A DNA stretch of 64,000 nt from Flavobacterium fragile. GTDB lineage: Bacteria; Bacteroidota; Bacteroidia; Flavobacteriales; Flavobacteriaceae. Each line of letters begins with the position of its first letter. Position 1 is the stretch's first letter. This document shows positions 8,776-16,955 of the stretch, piece after piece. A model generated the notes under the pieces. The model did not search any database. It had not been told where the DNA came from and worked only from the letters and a program-made list of their open reading frames with translations. The position numbers and the translations under genes are program-made. The DNA lies in the NCBI RefSeq assembly GCF_023634865.1, contig NZ_JAMLJN010000009.1, positions 1 through 64,000 on the forward strand, in the 5' to 3' direction.

Positions 8776-10479
8776 TTAATTTTTTATAAATTTTCTTTCG
8801 ATACTTTGATTTTTATCATTTGTAATTTTAATAATGTATGTGCCAGTGGCTAGGTCATCTATATTTAGATTGTTTTTTAACTCTGAATTAATCAATAATT
8901 GTCCATTAATCGAATAAACTGCTAATACACTATTTTCGTATGCTTTTGGAACTGTGAGGTATAATTCATTTTTGCTTGGATTAGGGTAGAGTGAAAAATC
9001 ATCTCTGTTGAAATCATCGGTACTTAAATTAGAACTACTTATTTTAATAAACATTATGTCTTGATAACCTTGTGATGTTAAATTCAAAGTATCTAATGAA
9101 TTATTAATGTATGCATTCCCGTAAAAATCACCAATGTTAAAATAATTTCCAAATGAATCAGCAACAACGGAATTACCAATATCATCTTGATTACTACCTA
9201 TACATTTTACCCAATTAAAATTTCCAGAGTTAGTGTATTCTGCAATAAAAATGTCAGAACCACCTAGGGTACTATTTATAGCAGTACTATTTCCGCTACT
9301 AAAATCACAGGTATTATTAAATTTTCCAGTTATGCATATATTTCCATTAGGATTTATTGTAACAGATGAACCATAGCCATTCCCAATTAGATGTTTTGCC
9401 CAAATGAAATCGCCATTTGAATTTAGTTTTAATAGAAAGGGATTATATCCACTATTTGGAGGACAAGTTAAAAAATAGTTATTGATACCCGGATCAAAAT
9501 CAATAGTTCCAGAAAAATAACCAGTTATGGTTAAGTTGTTTGATTGATCTAGGGCAATACTTTTAGCTGAATTTGGAGCTGAACCCCCCATATTTTTAGC
9601 CCATACAAAATTACCATCATTATCTAACTTTAGTACAAAAATATCCGTTGAACCCAATGTATGGGGTGTCATAAAAAATGTGCCAGAGGTACTAGGGTCA
9701 AAATCAGTAGTTTCATGAAAGTTTCCACATAAGTATATATTTCCGTTGGAATCTGTTATCATGCTTTCTGAACGTTGCATAATAGAACCAGAACCAATTT
9801 GTTTTGCCCATAGCAAATTTCCATTACTATTCCATTTAGCAATAAACATATCATAAATATTATCTTGGCCAACAGTTGGGATAAGTGAAACTGTGTCAGA
9901 AAAAAAAGTTTCTTTGTTGAAATATCCGGAAAGATAGATATCACCATTTGAATCTACTTTGAAGCCCGAGGGATCTTTAACACCAAGTCCGCCGATTTTT
10001 TTTGCATAGACAAAGTTGCCATTTGAATCGAGCTTTGATAAGTAAATGTCTGAGATTGAATAAGGACCAGGAGTAGCAGTTAAATTAAAAATTCCTGCCC
10101 CTGGATTAAAATCTATGGTGTTGAAAAATTTTCCAACTGAATATACATTCCCATTTGCGTCTGTGCCTATATTATAACCGCTACTGTCAAGAGTTCCCGA
10201 AAATTTAACCCCCCATAAAATATTTCCATTATTATTGTATTTAGCTAAGAACGCGTCGCTCCCTGAAGTTCCAGTAATAGGGTAATTACCCGCTCCAATA
10301 TCTAAATCTATATTTGATTGATACCCCCCAGTTATGTAAAGGTTACCACTTTGGTCTACACTTAAGCCCTGTGCACTGTCAAAATAATTACCTCCAATTC
10401 TTCCAGCCCATTGTACAGTTGGTGTTTGAGAAAATAATTTTATAAAACTCAGCAAAAATACTATTGTAATTTTTTTCAT
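8776..10479 (-). CDS. T9SS type A sorted protein with SBBP-like beta-propeller repeats
   Basis: 567 residues. The signal peptide covers about 1-18. About nine repeats of roughly 50-60 residues follow, each with elements like GNLYITGxF, DFDPG and LxKLDSNGNFxWAKxxG, which are the hallmark of SBBP/beta-propeller repeat proteins. The last 70 residues (from LYPNPSKNELYL) form a type A T9SS sorting domain ending in ATGTYIIKI...FIKN, so the protein should be secreted or anchored at the cell surface. Its function is unknown. The gene is isolated and bracketed by palindromic elements at 8757 and 10560 and by terminators with nearly identical stems at 8331 and 10713, so it may have been acquired as a unit (inference). 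Confidence 0.88.
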   Translation of the reverse strand: MKKITIVFLLSFIKLFSQTPTVQWAGRIGGNYFDSAQGLSVDQSGNLYITGGYQSNIDLDIGAGNYPITGTSGSDAFLAKYNNNGNILWGVKFSGTLDSSGYNIGTDANGNVYSVGKFFNTIDFNPGAGIFNLTATPGPYSISDIYLSKLDSNGNFVYAKKIGGLGVKDPSGFKVDSNGDIYLSGYFNKETFFSDTVSLIPTVGQDNIYDMFIAKWNSNGNLLWAKQIGSGSIMQRSESMITDSNGNIYLCGNFHETTDFDPSTSGTFFMTPHTLGSTDIFVLKLDNDGNFVWAKNMGGSAPNSAKSIALDQSNNLTITGYFSGTIDFDPGINNYFLTCPPNSGYNPFLLKLNSNGDFIWAKHLIGNGYGSSVTINPNGNICITGKFNNTCDFSSGNSTAINSTLGGSDIFIAEYTNSGNFNWVKCIGSNQDDIGNSVVADSFGNYFNIGDFYGNAYINNSLDTLNLTSQGYQDIMFIKISSSNLSTDDFNRDDFSLYPNPSKNELYLTVPKAYENSVLAVYSINGQLLINSELKNNLNIDDLATGTYIIKITNDKNQSIERKFIKN

Positions 10480-10559
10480 ATAATTATTTTTTATTTAGAA
10501 GATGTGTAATAATTGAAATGGTTGCTTTATCTTATAAATTTTTCTGGTTTGTTGATAAA

Positions 10560-10640
10560 TTACCGCTAACTCGTTTATACGCGCTATAAAATAGCGCCAA
10601 TCTACCCGTTTTTGGGTGTATATATGCTGTAAACTAGCGT
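10560..10640. repeat. structured intergenic element with nested hairpins
   Basis: It begins TTACCGCTAAC (10560-10570), contains a perfect hairpin GCGCTAT-AAA-ATAGCGC (10581-10597) and a smaller one ACCC/GGGT (10604-10617), and ends GCTGTAAACTAGCG. The two ends are partly complementary, so the whole can fold as one long imperfect hairpin. Its function is unknown. Confidence 0.55.
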
Positions 10641-10705
10641 TTTCTAAAAATAAAAAAAATTCCTACAAATTAACAAACACTATATTAGTTTGCAATAACT
10701 TATAA

Positions 10706-10740
10706 ACAAAAAAATCCCGAGCCTAAACTCGGGATTCTTT
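10706..10740 (-). terminator. terminator of the HPF-like gene
   Basis: A 9-bp stem AATCCCGAG / CTCGGGATT (10713-10721, 10728-10736) has an A-run on its left that reads as a T-run on the minus strand. Confidence 0.85.
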
Positions 10741-10744
10741 ATTT

Positions 10745-11059
10745 TTAATGTTCTTTAATTTTATCTAAAGTGGTATCTAAAACACGTTGTATTTTTTCTA
10801 ACGCTTCAAAAAAGGCTTTTTCTGGGCTATCGGCTGTTGCGGTAACAGCAATGGGTTGTTTTTTTTCTACTTTGGCTTCAATAACACATTTTTTATCGTT
10901 TGGAGTGGATTTATTTCCATTTTCGTCGGATACGTGTACTTCTATTCGGGTTACGATTTCGTCAAATCTTGCTAATTCATTTTTAATTTCGTTGCTAAAG
11001 AATTCTGCAAATCGGCTTCCGCCTTCAATGTTTTTGTCGGTGTGAATTTGAACTAACAT
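10745..11059 (-). CDS. HPF/RaiA-family ribosome-associated protein
   Basis: 104 residues, matching the short form of the S30AE/HPF family: an N-terminal beta strand MLVQIHTDKNIEG, an amphipathic helix, the IEVHVSDENG strand, a central VIEAK strand and a C-terminal helix with AFFEALEKIQRVLD. Family members bind the 30S subunit in stationary phase and block translation or promote 100S dimers. The protein lacks the C-terminal dimerisation domain of long HPF, so it would act like short HPF or YfiA. It has its own terminator and lies 85 bases downstream of the cytochrome gene. Confidence 0.8.
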   Translation of the reverse strand: MLVQIHTDKNIEGGSRFAEFFSNEIKNELARFDEIVTRIEVHVSDENGNKSTPNDKKCVIEAKVEKKQPIAVTATADSPEKAFFEALEKIQRVLDTTLDKIKEH

Positions 11060-11144
11060 AGTTGTAAGGATTATAATTAATAATACTTAAAATTACGAAT
11101 ATTCTTTCATTTTTGCAACTTCTTAAAAGTTAAAAATGTTATAA

Positions 11145-11726
11145 TTATTTCTTAGCAGTTCCTCCGTTTATAATTCTAGAAACTAATCCTTTGTCTGAGG
11201 TTAGTTCGGCAATTAATATACCTCCAAAGTGCAAAATCATGAATCCTAGCAAATAATACAACGAAAGTTCGTGAATTTCTTCCATAGGTTTTTTGTACTC
11301 TTTTGGCCCCAGTTCAATTATCAAACCAGTGATTAATGAAATCGCAGTACAAACATAAAATATCAAATATACCCAATATTGAAATTTCGTTTTAGCATCT
11401 AATCCTGCTTTGAAAGGAGAAGCGAATTTCATTTCGCCAAAAAATGGTACCGCTAATCGAATGCAATACAAACCGGTTAGGACATAACCTAAGTAAATAT
11501 GCCAATCCCACATAGGTTTTCTGATTTTTTTAGCCAACAAAATAGCGTCATCTTCTGGTAAAGCTGCATATCCTTTATCTGCTAAAAATGCTTGAATGAT
11601 TTCGGCTACGTGATTTTTCTCCATCCAAGTTTTGCGAAGAAAAATAGTAACTAATAACAAGATGAACGAAAAAGCAATCAACCAGTGTAATATTCTATAT
11701 ACTTTTGAATAGTTTCGGGTTCTCAT
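11145..11726 (-). CDS. cytochrome b561-like membrane protein
   Basis: 193 residues with four predicted transmembrane helices (about 12-30, 72-95, 115-138 and 152-175). The histidines H14 (LHW), H76 (WDWH), H152 and H166 (LHFGG) are placed within the helices as expected for bis-histidine ligation of haem b in the prokaryotic cytochrome b561/DUF4405 type fold. It probably moves electrons between quinol and a periplasmic or membrane partner. No partner subunit is adjacent, so the substrate is unknown. A soluble segment of about 40 residues between helices 1 and 2 is typical of the Bacteroidetes form. Confidence 0.8.
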   Translation of the reverse strand: MRTRNYSKVYRILHWLIAFSFILLLVTIFLRKTWMEKNHVAEIIQAFLADKGYAALPEDDAILLAKKIRKPMWDWHIYLGYVLTGLYCIRLAVPFFGEMKFASPFKAGLDAKTKFQYWVYLIFYVCTAISLITGLIIELGPKEYKKPMEEIHELSLYYLLGFMILHFGGILIAELTSDKGLVSRIINGGTAKK

Positions 11727-11807
11727 AATTTGTAGTTTTAGTAACTCAAATGTAAGAATAAGTTTTCAGTTAATAAATGGAAACCTAACATAAATTGAAG
11801 TTTTGAA

Positions 11808-12380
11808 TTATTTAATCACCAAATCATATTTCTTTAACAAGCCAGCTAAATTTTCAGTTGAAAAAATAGCGCGTTTTAGTTTGTTCTTTTCGGGGTCGAT
11901 GATGAAATCATAACTAGTTGAAAAATCGGTTTTATTGGCGGTGGTTCCAATGAAAACAGCGTGTCGTAAATTACAGTTGTCGAATAATGCTTCTGTTAAA
12001 TCACTTTCCATAAAATCAACGGCAATCATGCTACAATTTATGAATTGCATTTTTTTGAGTTTCAAACTGTAGAATTGCGCATAATCCAGTAAGCTATCTT
12101 TGAAGTGAAATTCATATAAAATTTGGTCTGTCATCGCAAAATTTACCGAGGTGAAATCACATTTGGTAAACCAAACATCTCGTAACGAAACATGATTGAT
12201 TTTAGTTCCTTTGAAATTGCAATCCAAGAAATTACAATCGATAAAAGCCACAGCAACAAAAAAGCACGAAGTGAAATCGCAACTCGTAAACGTGCAATTT
12301 TCGTATTCTTTGTATTTGATATCGTTTTCGGAAAAGGTAATGTCGTTAAAACTTTGATCGGTAATATAGTCTGCGTGCAT
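11808..12380 (-). CDS. pentapeptide repeat protein
   Basis: 190 residues made of A(D/N)LxX-like pentapeptides with bulky F/C at the central position (FTSCDF, FIDCNFLDCNF, DLTEALFDNCNLRHAVF), which fold as a right-handed quadrilateral beta-helix. The usual annotation is pentapeptide repeat or Qnr-like protein; some such proteins mimic DNA and protect gyrase, but nothing here proves that role. It is cytosolic with no signal peptide. The start ATG at 12380 is preceded by an A/T-rich leader. It lies upstream of, and divergent from, the tRNA gene. Confidence 0.85.
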   Translation of the reverse strand: MHADYITDQSFNDITFSENDIKYKEYENCTFTSCDFTSCFFVAVAFIDCNFLDCNFKGTKINHVSLRDVWFTKCDFTSVNFAMTDQILYEFHFKDSLLDYAQFYSLKLKKMQFINCSMIAVDFMESDLTEALFDNCNLRHAVFIGTTANKTDFSTSYDFIIDPEKNKLKRAIFSTENLAGLLKKYDLVIK

Positions 12381-12474
12381 GGTAAAATTTTAGAATTGTA
12401 AAGCTACTTTAATTTTTTTTGAATAAAAAAGAAATCAAAATATTAAAAAAAAATATTATATTCGTTGAAAGATT

Positions 12475-12548
12475 GGGGGATTAGCTCATTTGGCTAGAGC
12501 GCTACGCTGGCAGCGTAGAGGCGACCGGTTCGAATCCGGTATTCTCCA
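12475..12548 (+). tRNA. tRNA-Ala (anticodon GGC)
   Basis: A complete 74-nt cloverleaf: acceptor GGGGGAT / ATTCTCC, D stem GCTC/GAGC, anticodon stem CTACG/CGTAG with loop CTGGCAG (anticodon GGC at 12509-12511), T stem ACCGG/CCGGT with TTCGAAT. The G3-T70 wobble pair, the main alanine identity element, is present. The 3' CCA is not encoded; the gene reads into ACT. A terminator follows directly. Confidence 0.97.
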
Positions 12549-12552
12549 CTAG

Positions 12553-12580
12553 AATCCTGTTTCGGCAGGATTTTTGTTTT
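12553..12580 (+). terminator. tRNA-Ala terminator
   Basis: A 7-bp stem AATCCTG / CAGGATT with the loop TTTCGG, followed by a T-run, lies just after the tRNA and before the convergent TIGR02757 gene. Confidence 0.8.
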
Positions 12581-13337
12581 AAAATCCTTCAAAAACGCCT
12601 AGTCCAAATAAGGCAAAATCGTATTTTACAGGATCGTTAGGGTCTAATTTTCTTAAATTTTCGTCTAGTTCTGCTAAAGCTTTAGCATCGTTTTGTTTGC
12701 GCGTTAACAATTCTAATTTTCGTGCTACATTTCCCGAATGCACATCTAATGGACAAGAGAGTAGCGCAGGAGAGATGCTGTTCCAAATTCCTAAATCTAC
12801 TCCTTTGTTGTCTTTTCGAACCATCCATCTCAAGTACATGTTTATTCTTTTTGCCGCGGAGCCATTCAACGGATCTGAAATGTGTTTCTCCGTTCGAGCT
12901 AAATGAGGAATCTCAAAAAATAATTGTTTGAATTCTGAAATTGTGTGTTGCATGGTTGGATTTTCTTTCGAGAAAACGGCTTCTAATCCGTTATGATTTT
13001 GGTAAATATGTTGCAAACCTTTTACAAATCCCACAAAATCTTGTCCGTTAAAAGTACGATGAACGAAATTTTCTAAGGCTTCTAATTGCGCTTCCGAATG
13101 ATTCATGACAAAATCGTAAGGTGCATTTCCCATCAAATCCATCATTTTCTTGGCGTTGTTGATTATCATTTTACGATTTCCCCAAGCAATTGTTGCTGCC
13201 AAAAATCCAGCAATTTCAATGTCTTCTTTCAAAGAATACAAATGCGGAATTTGAATTGGATCACTTTCAATGAAATTCGGATTGTTGTACAACTCGACTT
13301 TTTCGTCTAGAAATTCTTTTAACTCGGATTGTGTCAT
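12579..13337 (-). CDS. TIGR02757/DUF2400 family protein
   Basis: 252 residues from the ATG at 13337; a longer frame to 13412 exists, but its extra 25 codons fall in a repeat element and do not fit the family's N-terminus. Recognisable segments are ESDPIQIPHLYSLKEDIEIAGFLAATIAWGNR-like (split here as SDPIQIPH and EIAGFLAATIAWGNR), HISDPLNGSAAKRINMYLRWMVR and a C-terminal PVKYDFALFGLGV. Members resemble helix-hairpin-helix DNA glycosylase folds in their K..NMYLRWMVR region, but no activity is established. The neighbour upstream is a LolD-like ATPase gene about 107 bases away. Confidence 0.85.
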   Translation of the reverse strand: MTQSELKEFLDEKVELYNNPNFIESDPIQIPHLYSLKEDIEIAGFLAATIAWGNRKMIINNAKKMMDLMGNAPYDFVMNHSEAQLEALENFVHRTFNGQDFVGFVKGLQHIYQNHNGLEAVFSKENPTMQHTISEFKQLFFEIPHLARTEKHISDPLNGSAAKRINMYLRWMVRKDNKGVDLGIWNSISPALLSCPLDVHSGNVARKLELLTRKQNDAKALAELDENLRKLDPNDPVKYDFALFGLGVFEGF

Positions 13338-13346
13338 TTTTAATTT

Positions 13347-13434
13347 AACATATAAGTCATATAAGTTTCTATTTGTAAAGCTTAATTCATTGAAAGTACT
13401 TAATGAGTGCATTTAAGCTTATTTGACTTATATG
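13347..13434. repeat. inverted repeat with tandem 9-mer arms
   Basis: The left arm has two 9-base units, CATATAAGT and CATATAAGT. The right arm (13413-13434), read on the other strand, is CCATATAAG TCAAATAAG. The region between contains AAGCTTAA/TTAAGCTT. It fills the gap between the LolD-like gene and the TIGR02757 gene. Confidence 0.65.
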
Positions 13435-13443
13435 GTTATCGAT

Positions 13444-14109
13444 TTAAATAGTTACGATATTCCCATCTACCATTGTCAGTTTTCGGTCTGCCATGTTGGC
13501 TAATTCTTCGTTATGGGTAACGATTACAAAGGTTTGCCCAAATTCATCTCGCAATTTGAAGAACAATTCGTGTAAGTTTTCGGCGGTATGGGTATCTAAA
13601 TTTCCTGAAGGTTCATCGGCAAAAATAACAGCTGGTTTGTTGATTAAAGCTCTGGCTACCGCAACACGTTGTTGTTCTCCGCCTGAAAGTTCGCTGGGTT
13701 TGTGATGCGTTCTTTCGGATAAGCCTAAATAGGAAAGTAGTTTTTTAGCTTCGATTTCTACTTCTTTTTTATCGCGATTGGCTATAAATCCTGGAATGCA
13801 AACATTTTCTAAAGCGGTGAATTCTGGAAGTAATTGGTGAAATTGAAAAATGAATCCCAAATGTTGGTTACGAAATTTTGAAAGTTCTTTATCTTTTAAA
13901 TTCAAAACTGATGAACCATTGATTTCTAAAACAGTATTATTTTGTTTCGCAGGTTCGTCTAAAGTGCCTAAAATTTGAAGTAAAGTCGTTTTTCCAGCGC
14001 CCGAAGCACCCACAATAGAAACGATTTCTCCTTTTTTAATGTGTAAATCCACTCCTTTTAGAACATGAAGCGAATCGTAATATTTATGTACATTTTTAGC
14101 TGTAATCAT
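13444..14109 (-). CDS. ABC transporter ATP-binding protein, LolD/MacB type
   Basis: 221 residues: Walker A GASGAGKT (about 34-41), the Q-loop [16 protein letters not shown], the signature LSGGEQQR, Walker [14 protein letters not shown] and the H-loop VTHN. Length and the [12 protein letters not shown] loop place it in the lipoprotein-releasing/MacB family, which drives a FtsX-like permease without substrate passage through the membrane. No permease is adjacent, so the partner is elsewhere in the genome. A second LolD-like ATPase is at 48287-48988. Confidence 0.88.
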   Translation of the reverse strand: MITAKNVHKYYDSLHVLKGVDLHIKKGEIVSIVGASGAGKTTLLQILGTLDEPAKQNNTVLEINGSSVLNLKDKELSKFRNQHLGFIFQFHQLLPEFTALENVCIPGFIANRDKKEVEIEAKKLLSYLGLSERTHHKPSELSGGEQQRVAVARALINKPAVIFADEPSGNLDTHTAENLHELFFKLRDEFGQTFVIVTHNEELANMADRKLTMVDGNIVTI

Positions 14110-14229
14110 AACCTAACATTTTTACAAAGAAACAAAGATTTTTGGCTAATAAAAAAACTATTGCGCATCTATTCGCGTATTTGAAATAATAAAGTTTCGT
14201 TAAAATAGAATTTGTGTTTAATTAATTTG

Positions 14230-14237
14230 TAGTTTTG
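14230..14237 (+). promoter_or_regulatory. probable -7 box (TAGTTTTG) for msrA-folE
   Basis: It matches TAnnTTTG 27 bases before the msrA start. A TTTG at 14211 is a possible -33 element with rather short spacing. Confidence 0.45.
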
Positions 14238-14263
14238 TTAAACAAAATAACCGAATAGCATTT

Positions 14264-14917
14264 ATGAAAAATACGATCAAAGGGTTATCATTAATTTTGA
14301 GTTTTATTTTTAGTTCGTGTACGGCTAAAGAAAAACCTATTGTAAAAGAAGAATTTAAAGAACCTGTAAAAGTAAAAGTGAAAGAAGGTATGGAAGTTGC
14401 AACATTTGCCGGAGGCTGTTTTTGGTGCACCGAAGCGGTTTTCTTAGAAATAAAAGGTGTAGAAAAAGTAGTTTCGGGATATATTGGTGGAAAAACGATT
14501 AACCCAACGTATAAAGAAATTTGTACAGGAGAAACTGGTCATGCTGAAGCCATTCAAATTACGTTTAATCCCAATGAAGTAGCGTATGAAGATTTGTTGG
14601 AAATTTTCTTTGGAACACACGACCCAACCACATTAAATCGTCAAGGGGCTGATGTGGGAACGCAATATAGAAGTGCCATTTTCTATCATTCGGAAGCTCA
14701 AAAAACAAAAGCGGAAAACTACATTCAGTTATTAGAAAAAGAAAAGTTGTACGATAAAAAGATTGTGACTAAAGTTTCGTCGGCTACCGAATTTTATCCT
14801 GCGGAAGAGTATCATCAAAATTATTACAATCAAAATTCAAGTCAAGGCTATTGCCAAATGGTGATTGCACCGAAATTAGAAAAATTGCGCAACTATTATA
14901 AAACGAAATTAAAATAG
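14264..14917 (+). CDS. msrA: peptide methionine-(S)-sulfoxide reductase, lipoprotein form
   Basis: 217 residues. An N-terminal lipoprotein signal ends at C19 (IFSSC), so it should be anchored in the envelope. The catalytic motif GGCFWC gives nucleophile C52. Conserved segments include GYIGGK, a YKEICTGETGHAEA block, HDPTTLNRQGADVGTQYRS and a C-terminal GYCQ that supplies a resolving cysteine. It repairs oxidised methionine in exported proteins using thiol reductants. It is followed by folE after 15 bases, so the two are probably cotranscribed. Confidence 0.95.
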   Translation: MKNTIKGLSLILSFIFSSCTAKEKPIVKEEFKEPVKVKVKEGMEVATFAGGCFWCTEAVFLEIKGVEKVVSGYIGGKTINPTYKEICTGETGHAEAIQITFNPNEVAYEDLLEIFFGTHDPTTLNRQGADVGTQYRSAIFYHSEAQKTKAENYIQLLEKEKLYDKKIVTKVSSATEFYPAEEYHQNYYNQNSSQGYCQMVIAPKLEKLRNYYKTKLK

Positions 14918-14932
14918 AAGAGAAAAATTGCT

Positions 14933-15601
14933 ATGAACACTACTATTGAAAAAGAAATATTCGACATTATTGGGGATAATCACCAAATGACATCGGTTGA
15001 AACACCTTTACGACCAGATGCTTTTTTTAAATCAGATGCAGAAAAAATGGAAGTGATTGAACACCATTTTGAAATTATCATGAAAGAATTAGGTTTGGAT
15101 TTAACTGATGACAGTTTACAGGGAACGCCTCATCGTGTGGCTAAAATGTTTGTGCAAGAGATTTTTTCGGGATTGAATCCAGCGAATAAGCCAAAGGTTT
15201 CTGTTTTTGATAATTCGTATCAGTATGATAAAATGTTGGTAGAGGCGAATATCAGCTTCAATTCTACTTGTGAGCATCATTTTTTGCCGATTGTTGGAAA
15301 AGCACACATTGGTTACGTTTCTTCTGGAAAAGTAATTGGTTTATCAAAATTGAATCGCATTGTAGATTATTATGCAAGACGTCCACAAGTGCAAGAACGT
15401 ATGATCATGCAAATTTTCAATGAATTGAAATCGGTTTTAGAAACGGACAATGTGATTGTGGTGATGGAAGCAACGCATTTGTGTGTATCGAGTCGTGGTA
15501 TAAAAGATGAAAGTAGTTATACTTCAACCTTACAATATGGTGGTGTTTTTAACCAGAAAGAATTCCGCGATGATTTTTACAAAATGATTCACAAGGAATA
15601 G
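14933..15601 (+). CDS. folE: GTP cyclohydrolase I
   Basis: 222 residues, the normal FolE length. It converts GTP to 7,8-dihydroneopterin triphosphate, the first step of folate/pterin synthesis. Zinc ligands are C113 and H116 (STCEHHFLP) and C184 (LCVSSRG). The substrate loops GLSKLNRIVDYYARRPQVQER and SSYTST are present. It lies 15 bases after msrA and upstream of a small membrane protein gene, as a probable short operon. Confidence 0.97.
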   Translation: MNTTIEKEIFDIIGDNHQMTSVETPLRPDAFFKSDAEKMEVIEHHFEIIMKELGLDLTDDSLQGTPHRVAKMFVQEIFSGLNPANKPKVSVFDNSYQYDKMLVEANISFNSTCEHHFLPIVGKAHIGYVSSGKVIGLSKLNRIVDYYARRPQVQERMIMQIFNELKSVLETDNVIVVMEATHLCVSSRGIKDESSYTSTLQYGGVFNQKEFRDDFYKMIHKE

Positions 15602-15656
15602 GTGTAAGAAGTGATATTTGTTTTGTATATTCGTTAGTGAATTTACAAAATTGAAA

Positions 15657-15971
15657 ATGACACCAGAACCAAAAACATCAGAAACTATTCCTCAAAAAAA
15701 TAACAGAGGTACTATGTTACTTTTGAGTTTGTTGTTTGATGCAGTAGGAATGATGTCTTACATAGTTCCTGTTTTTTCTGAAATTACTGATATTTTTTGG
15801 GCACCGGTTTCAGCATTGATCTTAATCTTAATGTACAAGGGGCCTATTGGTAAATTGGCTGGTATTTTTGGTTTAGTAGAAGAGCTTTTGCCAATGGTTG
15901 ATATGATTCCTACTTTTACTATAACGTGGTTTTATACCTACGTAATTAGAGGATGTAAAGAACAAGAATAA
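15657..15971 (+). CDS. small predicted membrane protein, function unknown
   Basis: 104 residues from the ATG at 15657. The frame extends to 15618, but the extra codons are unsupported and the chosen start follows an AAAATTGAAA leader. Two hydrophobic segments (about 22-40 and 48-66) with GMMSYIVPVFSEITDIFWAPVS between them suggest two membrane helices, then a short amphipathic part ending in RGCKEQE. This pattern is conserved in Flavobacteria as an uncharacterised protein (recollection, not checked). It is 55 bases after folE in the same direction. Confidence 0.75.
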   Translation: MTPEPKTSETIPQKNNRGTMLLLSLLFDAVGMMSYIVPVFSEITDIFWAPVSALILILMYKGPIGKLAGIFGLVEELLPMVDMIPTFTITWFYTYVIRGCKEQE

Positions 15972-16000
15972 AAAATGGAGCATTTGCTCCATTTTTTATT
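15969..16000. terminator. bidirectional intrinsic terminator
   Basis: A 10-bp stem AAAAATGGAG / CTCCATTTTT with a six-base spacer separates the small membrane protein from the convergent DUF2807 gene. Confidence 0.85.
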
Positions 16001-16832
16001 TTTCTTTTTTATACAAAGTAGTATTGTTAGTGAATTTGTTAATCACAATTTTCGGTTCTCCTAAAAGTTCTATTTCTGATTTTCCTGAAGCGTCTAACGT
16101 GAAAGTGCCGCTTACATTAATTGCACTATTTGAATAACTCTCGGCACTTAATTGCATATTAGTAATCAATAATTTCTTTGCAGTTAAACTTGCATAATTA
16201 TCTAATCGTAATTTTGCTGTACTACTGGTTCCTTCTATAGTTGCCTGACTTTTTTGATACATATCTAATTTAAGATCTGTAGCGGTTATTAGGGCTTTTA
16301 ATTTTGTGTTTTTACTTAATTCTAATGATGTGTTAGTTGCTTTTGAATTAATTTCAGCTTCCGATTTATCATTTAAAACTAGCGCAAAGTAATTTGATTT
16401 GACATTTAAAAATGATTTGGAGTCATCGTAATTTTTAATTGTGATGTTTTCTAATTCTAAATCGGCCAAAGCTTTTATTGCACTTTCATTTTTTGCTGTG
16501 ATAAGCTTTAATTCATCGGTATAATTGATTCGGATAGCAAATTTTTTCATACCAAAGGCTTCTCGTAAAGAAGAAATTCTTAAGGTTCCACCAGCAACAT
16601 CATAATTAATAATTTCATGAAGATTGTCATCGGCTTCTATTTCTAAAGAAGGTTTGTCTGATTTTACTAGGAACACTTCGAAATTATCATTAATCTCAAT
16701 GTTTTCAAAAGTAGGAATTTCTTTAACTGAAACGGTTACAATTTTAGACCCTTTTATTTTTTCTTTTTTTTGAGCAACAGACAGAGTAGTTATCAATAAA
16801 AAGGTTAATAGGAAAGATAATTTTTTTGTCAT
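15996..16832 (-). CDS. head GIN (DUF2807) domain exported protein, copy 1
   Basis: 278 residues from the ATG at 16832. The longer frame to 16901 runs through the promoter, so I reject it. A signal peptide (MTKKLSFLLTF... to SVAQ) precedes a DUF2807 auto-transporter-head-like beta-helix that starts PTFENIEINDNFEVFLVKSDKPSLEIEADDNL in pieces typical of the family. These proteins are periplasmic or surface proteins of unknown role. The gene has its own promoter and operator-like palindrome and sits 280 bases downstream of the second DUF2807 gene. Confidence 0.85.
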   Translation of the reverse strand: MTKKLSFLLTFLLITTLSVAQKKEKIKGSKIVTVSVKEIPTFENIEINDNFEVFLVKSDKPSLEIEADDNLHEIINYDVAGGTLRISSLREAFGMKKFAIRINYTDELKLITAKNESAIKALADLELENITIKNYDDSKSFLNVKSNYFALVLNDKSEAEINSKATNTSLELSKNTKLKALITATDLKLDMYQKSQATIEGTSSTAKLRLDNYASLTAKKLLITNMQLSAESYSNSAINVSGTFTLDASGKSEIELLGEPKIVINKFTNNTTLYKKEK

Positions 16833-16851
16833 TTTTAATAAATTGATATCG

Positions 16852-16859
16852 CAAACATA
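16852..16859 (-). promoter_or_regulatory. -7 box (TATGTTTG) of DUF2807 copy 1
   Basis: A perfect TAnnTTTG on the minus strand, about 20 bases before the ATG at 16832. It is adjacent to the palindrome at 16861-16883. Confidence 0.6.
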
Positions 16860-16860
16860 C

Positions 16861-16883
16861 ACAAAATTTGTGCTAAATTTTGT
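16861..16883. promoter_or_regulatory. perfect 9-bp palindrome overlapping the -33 region (operator candidate)
   Basis: The arms ACAAAATTT and AAATTTTGT flank a 5-base spacer, one base upstream of the -7 box. This is where a dimeric repressor would block sigma binding. No regulator is assigned. Confidence 0.5.
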
Positions 16884-16924
16884 TTTTAGTAGCATTAGCA
16901 ATATAAAATTTTTAAAATTTAGAA

Positions 16925-16955
16925 AAAAAGCACCAGTTAAACTGATGCTTTCTAT
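16925..16955 (-). terminator. terminator after the small amphipathic-peptide ORF
   Basis: On the minus strand the stem AAGCATCAGTT / AACTGGTGCTT (one mismatch, two-base loop) is followed by seven T residues. It begins two bases after the stop codon of the 24-codon ORF. Confidence 0.75.
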
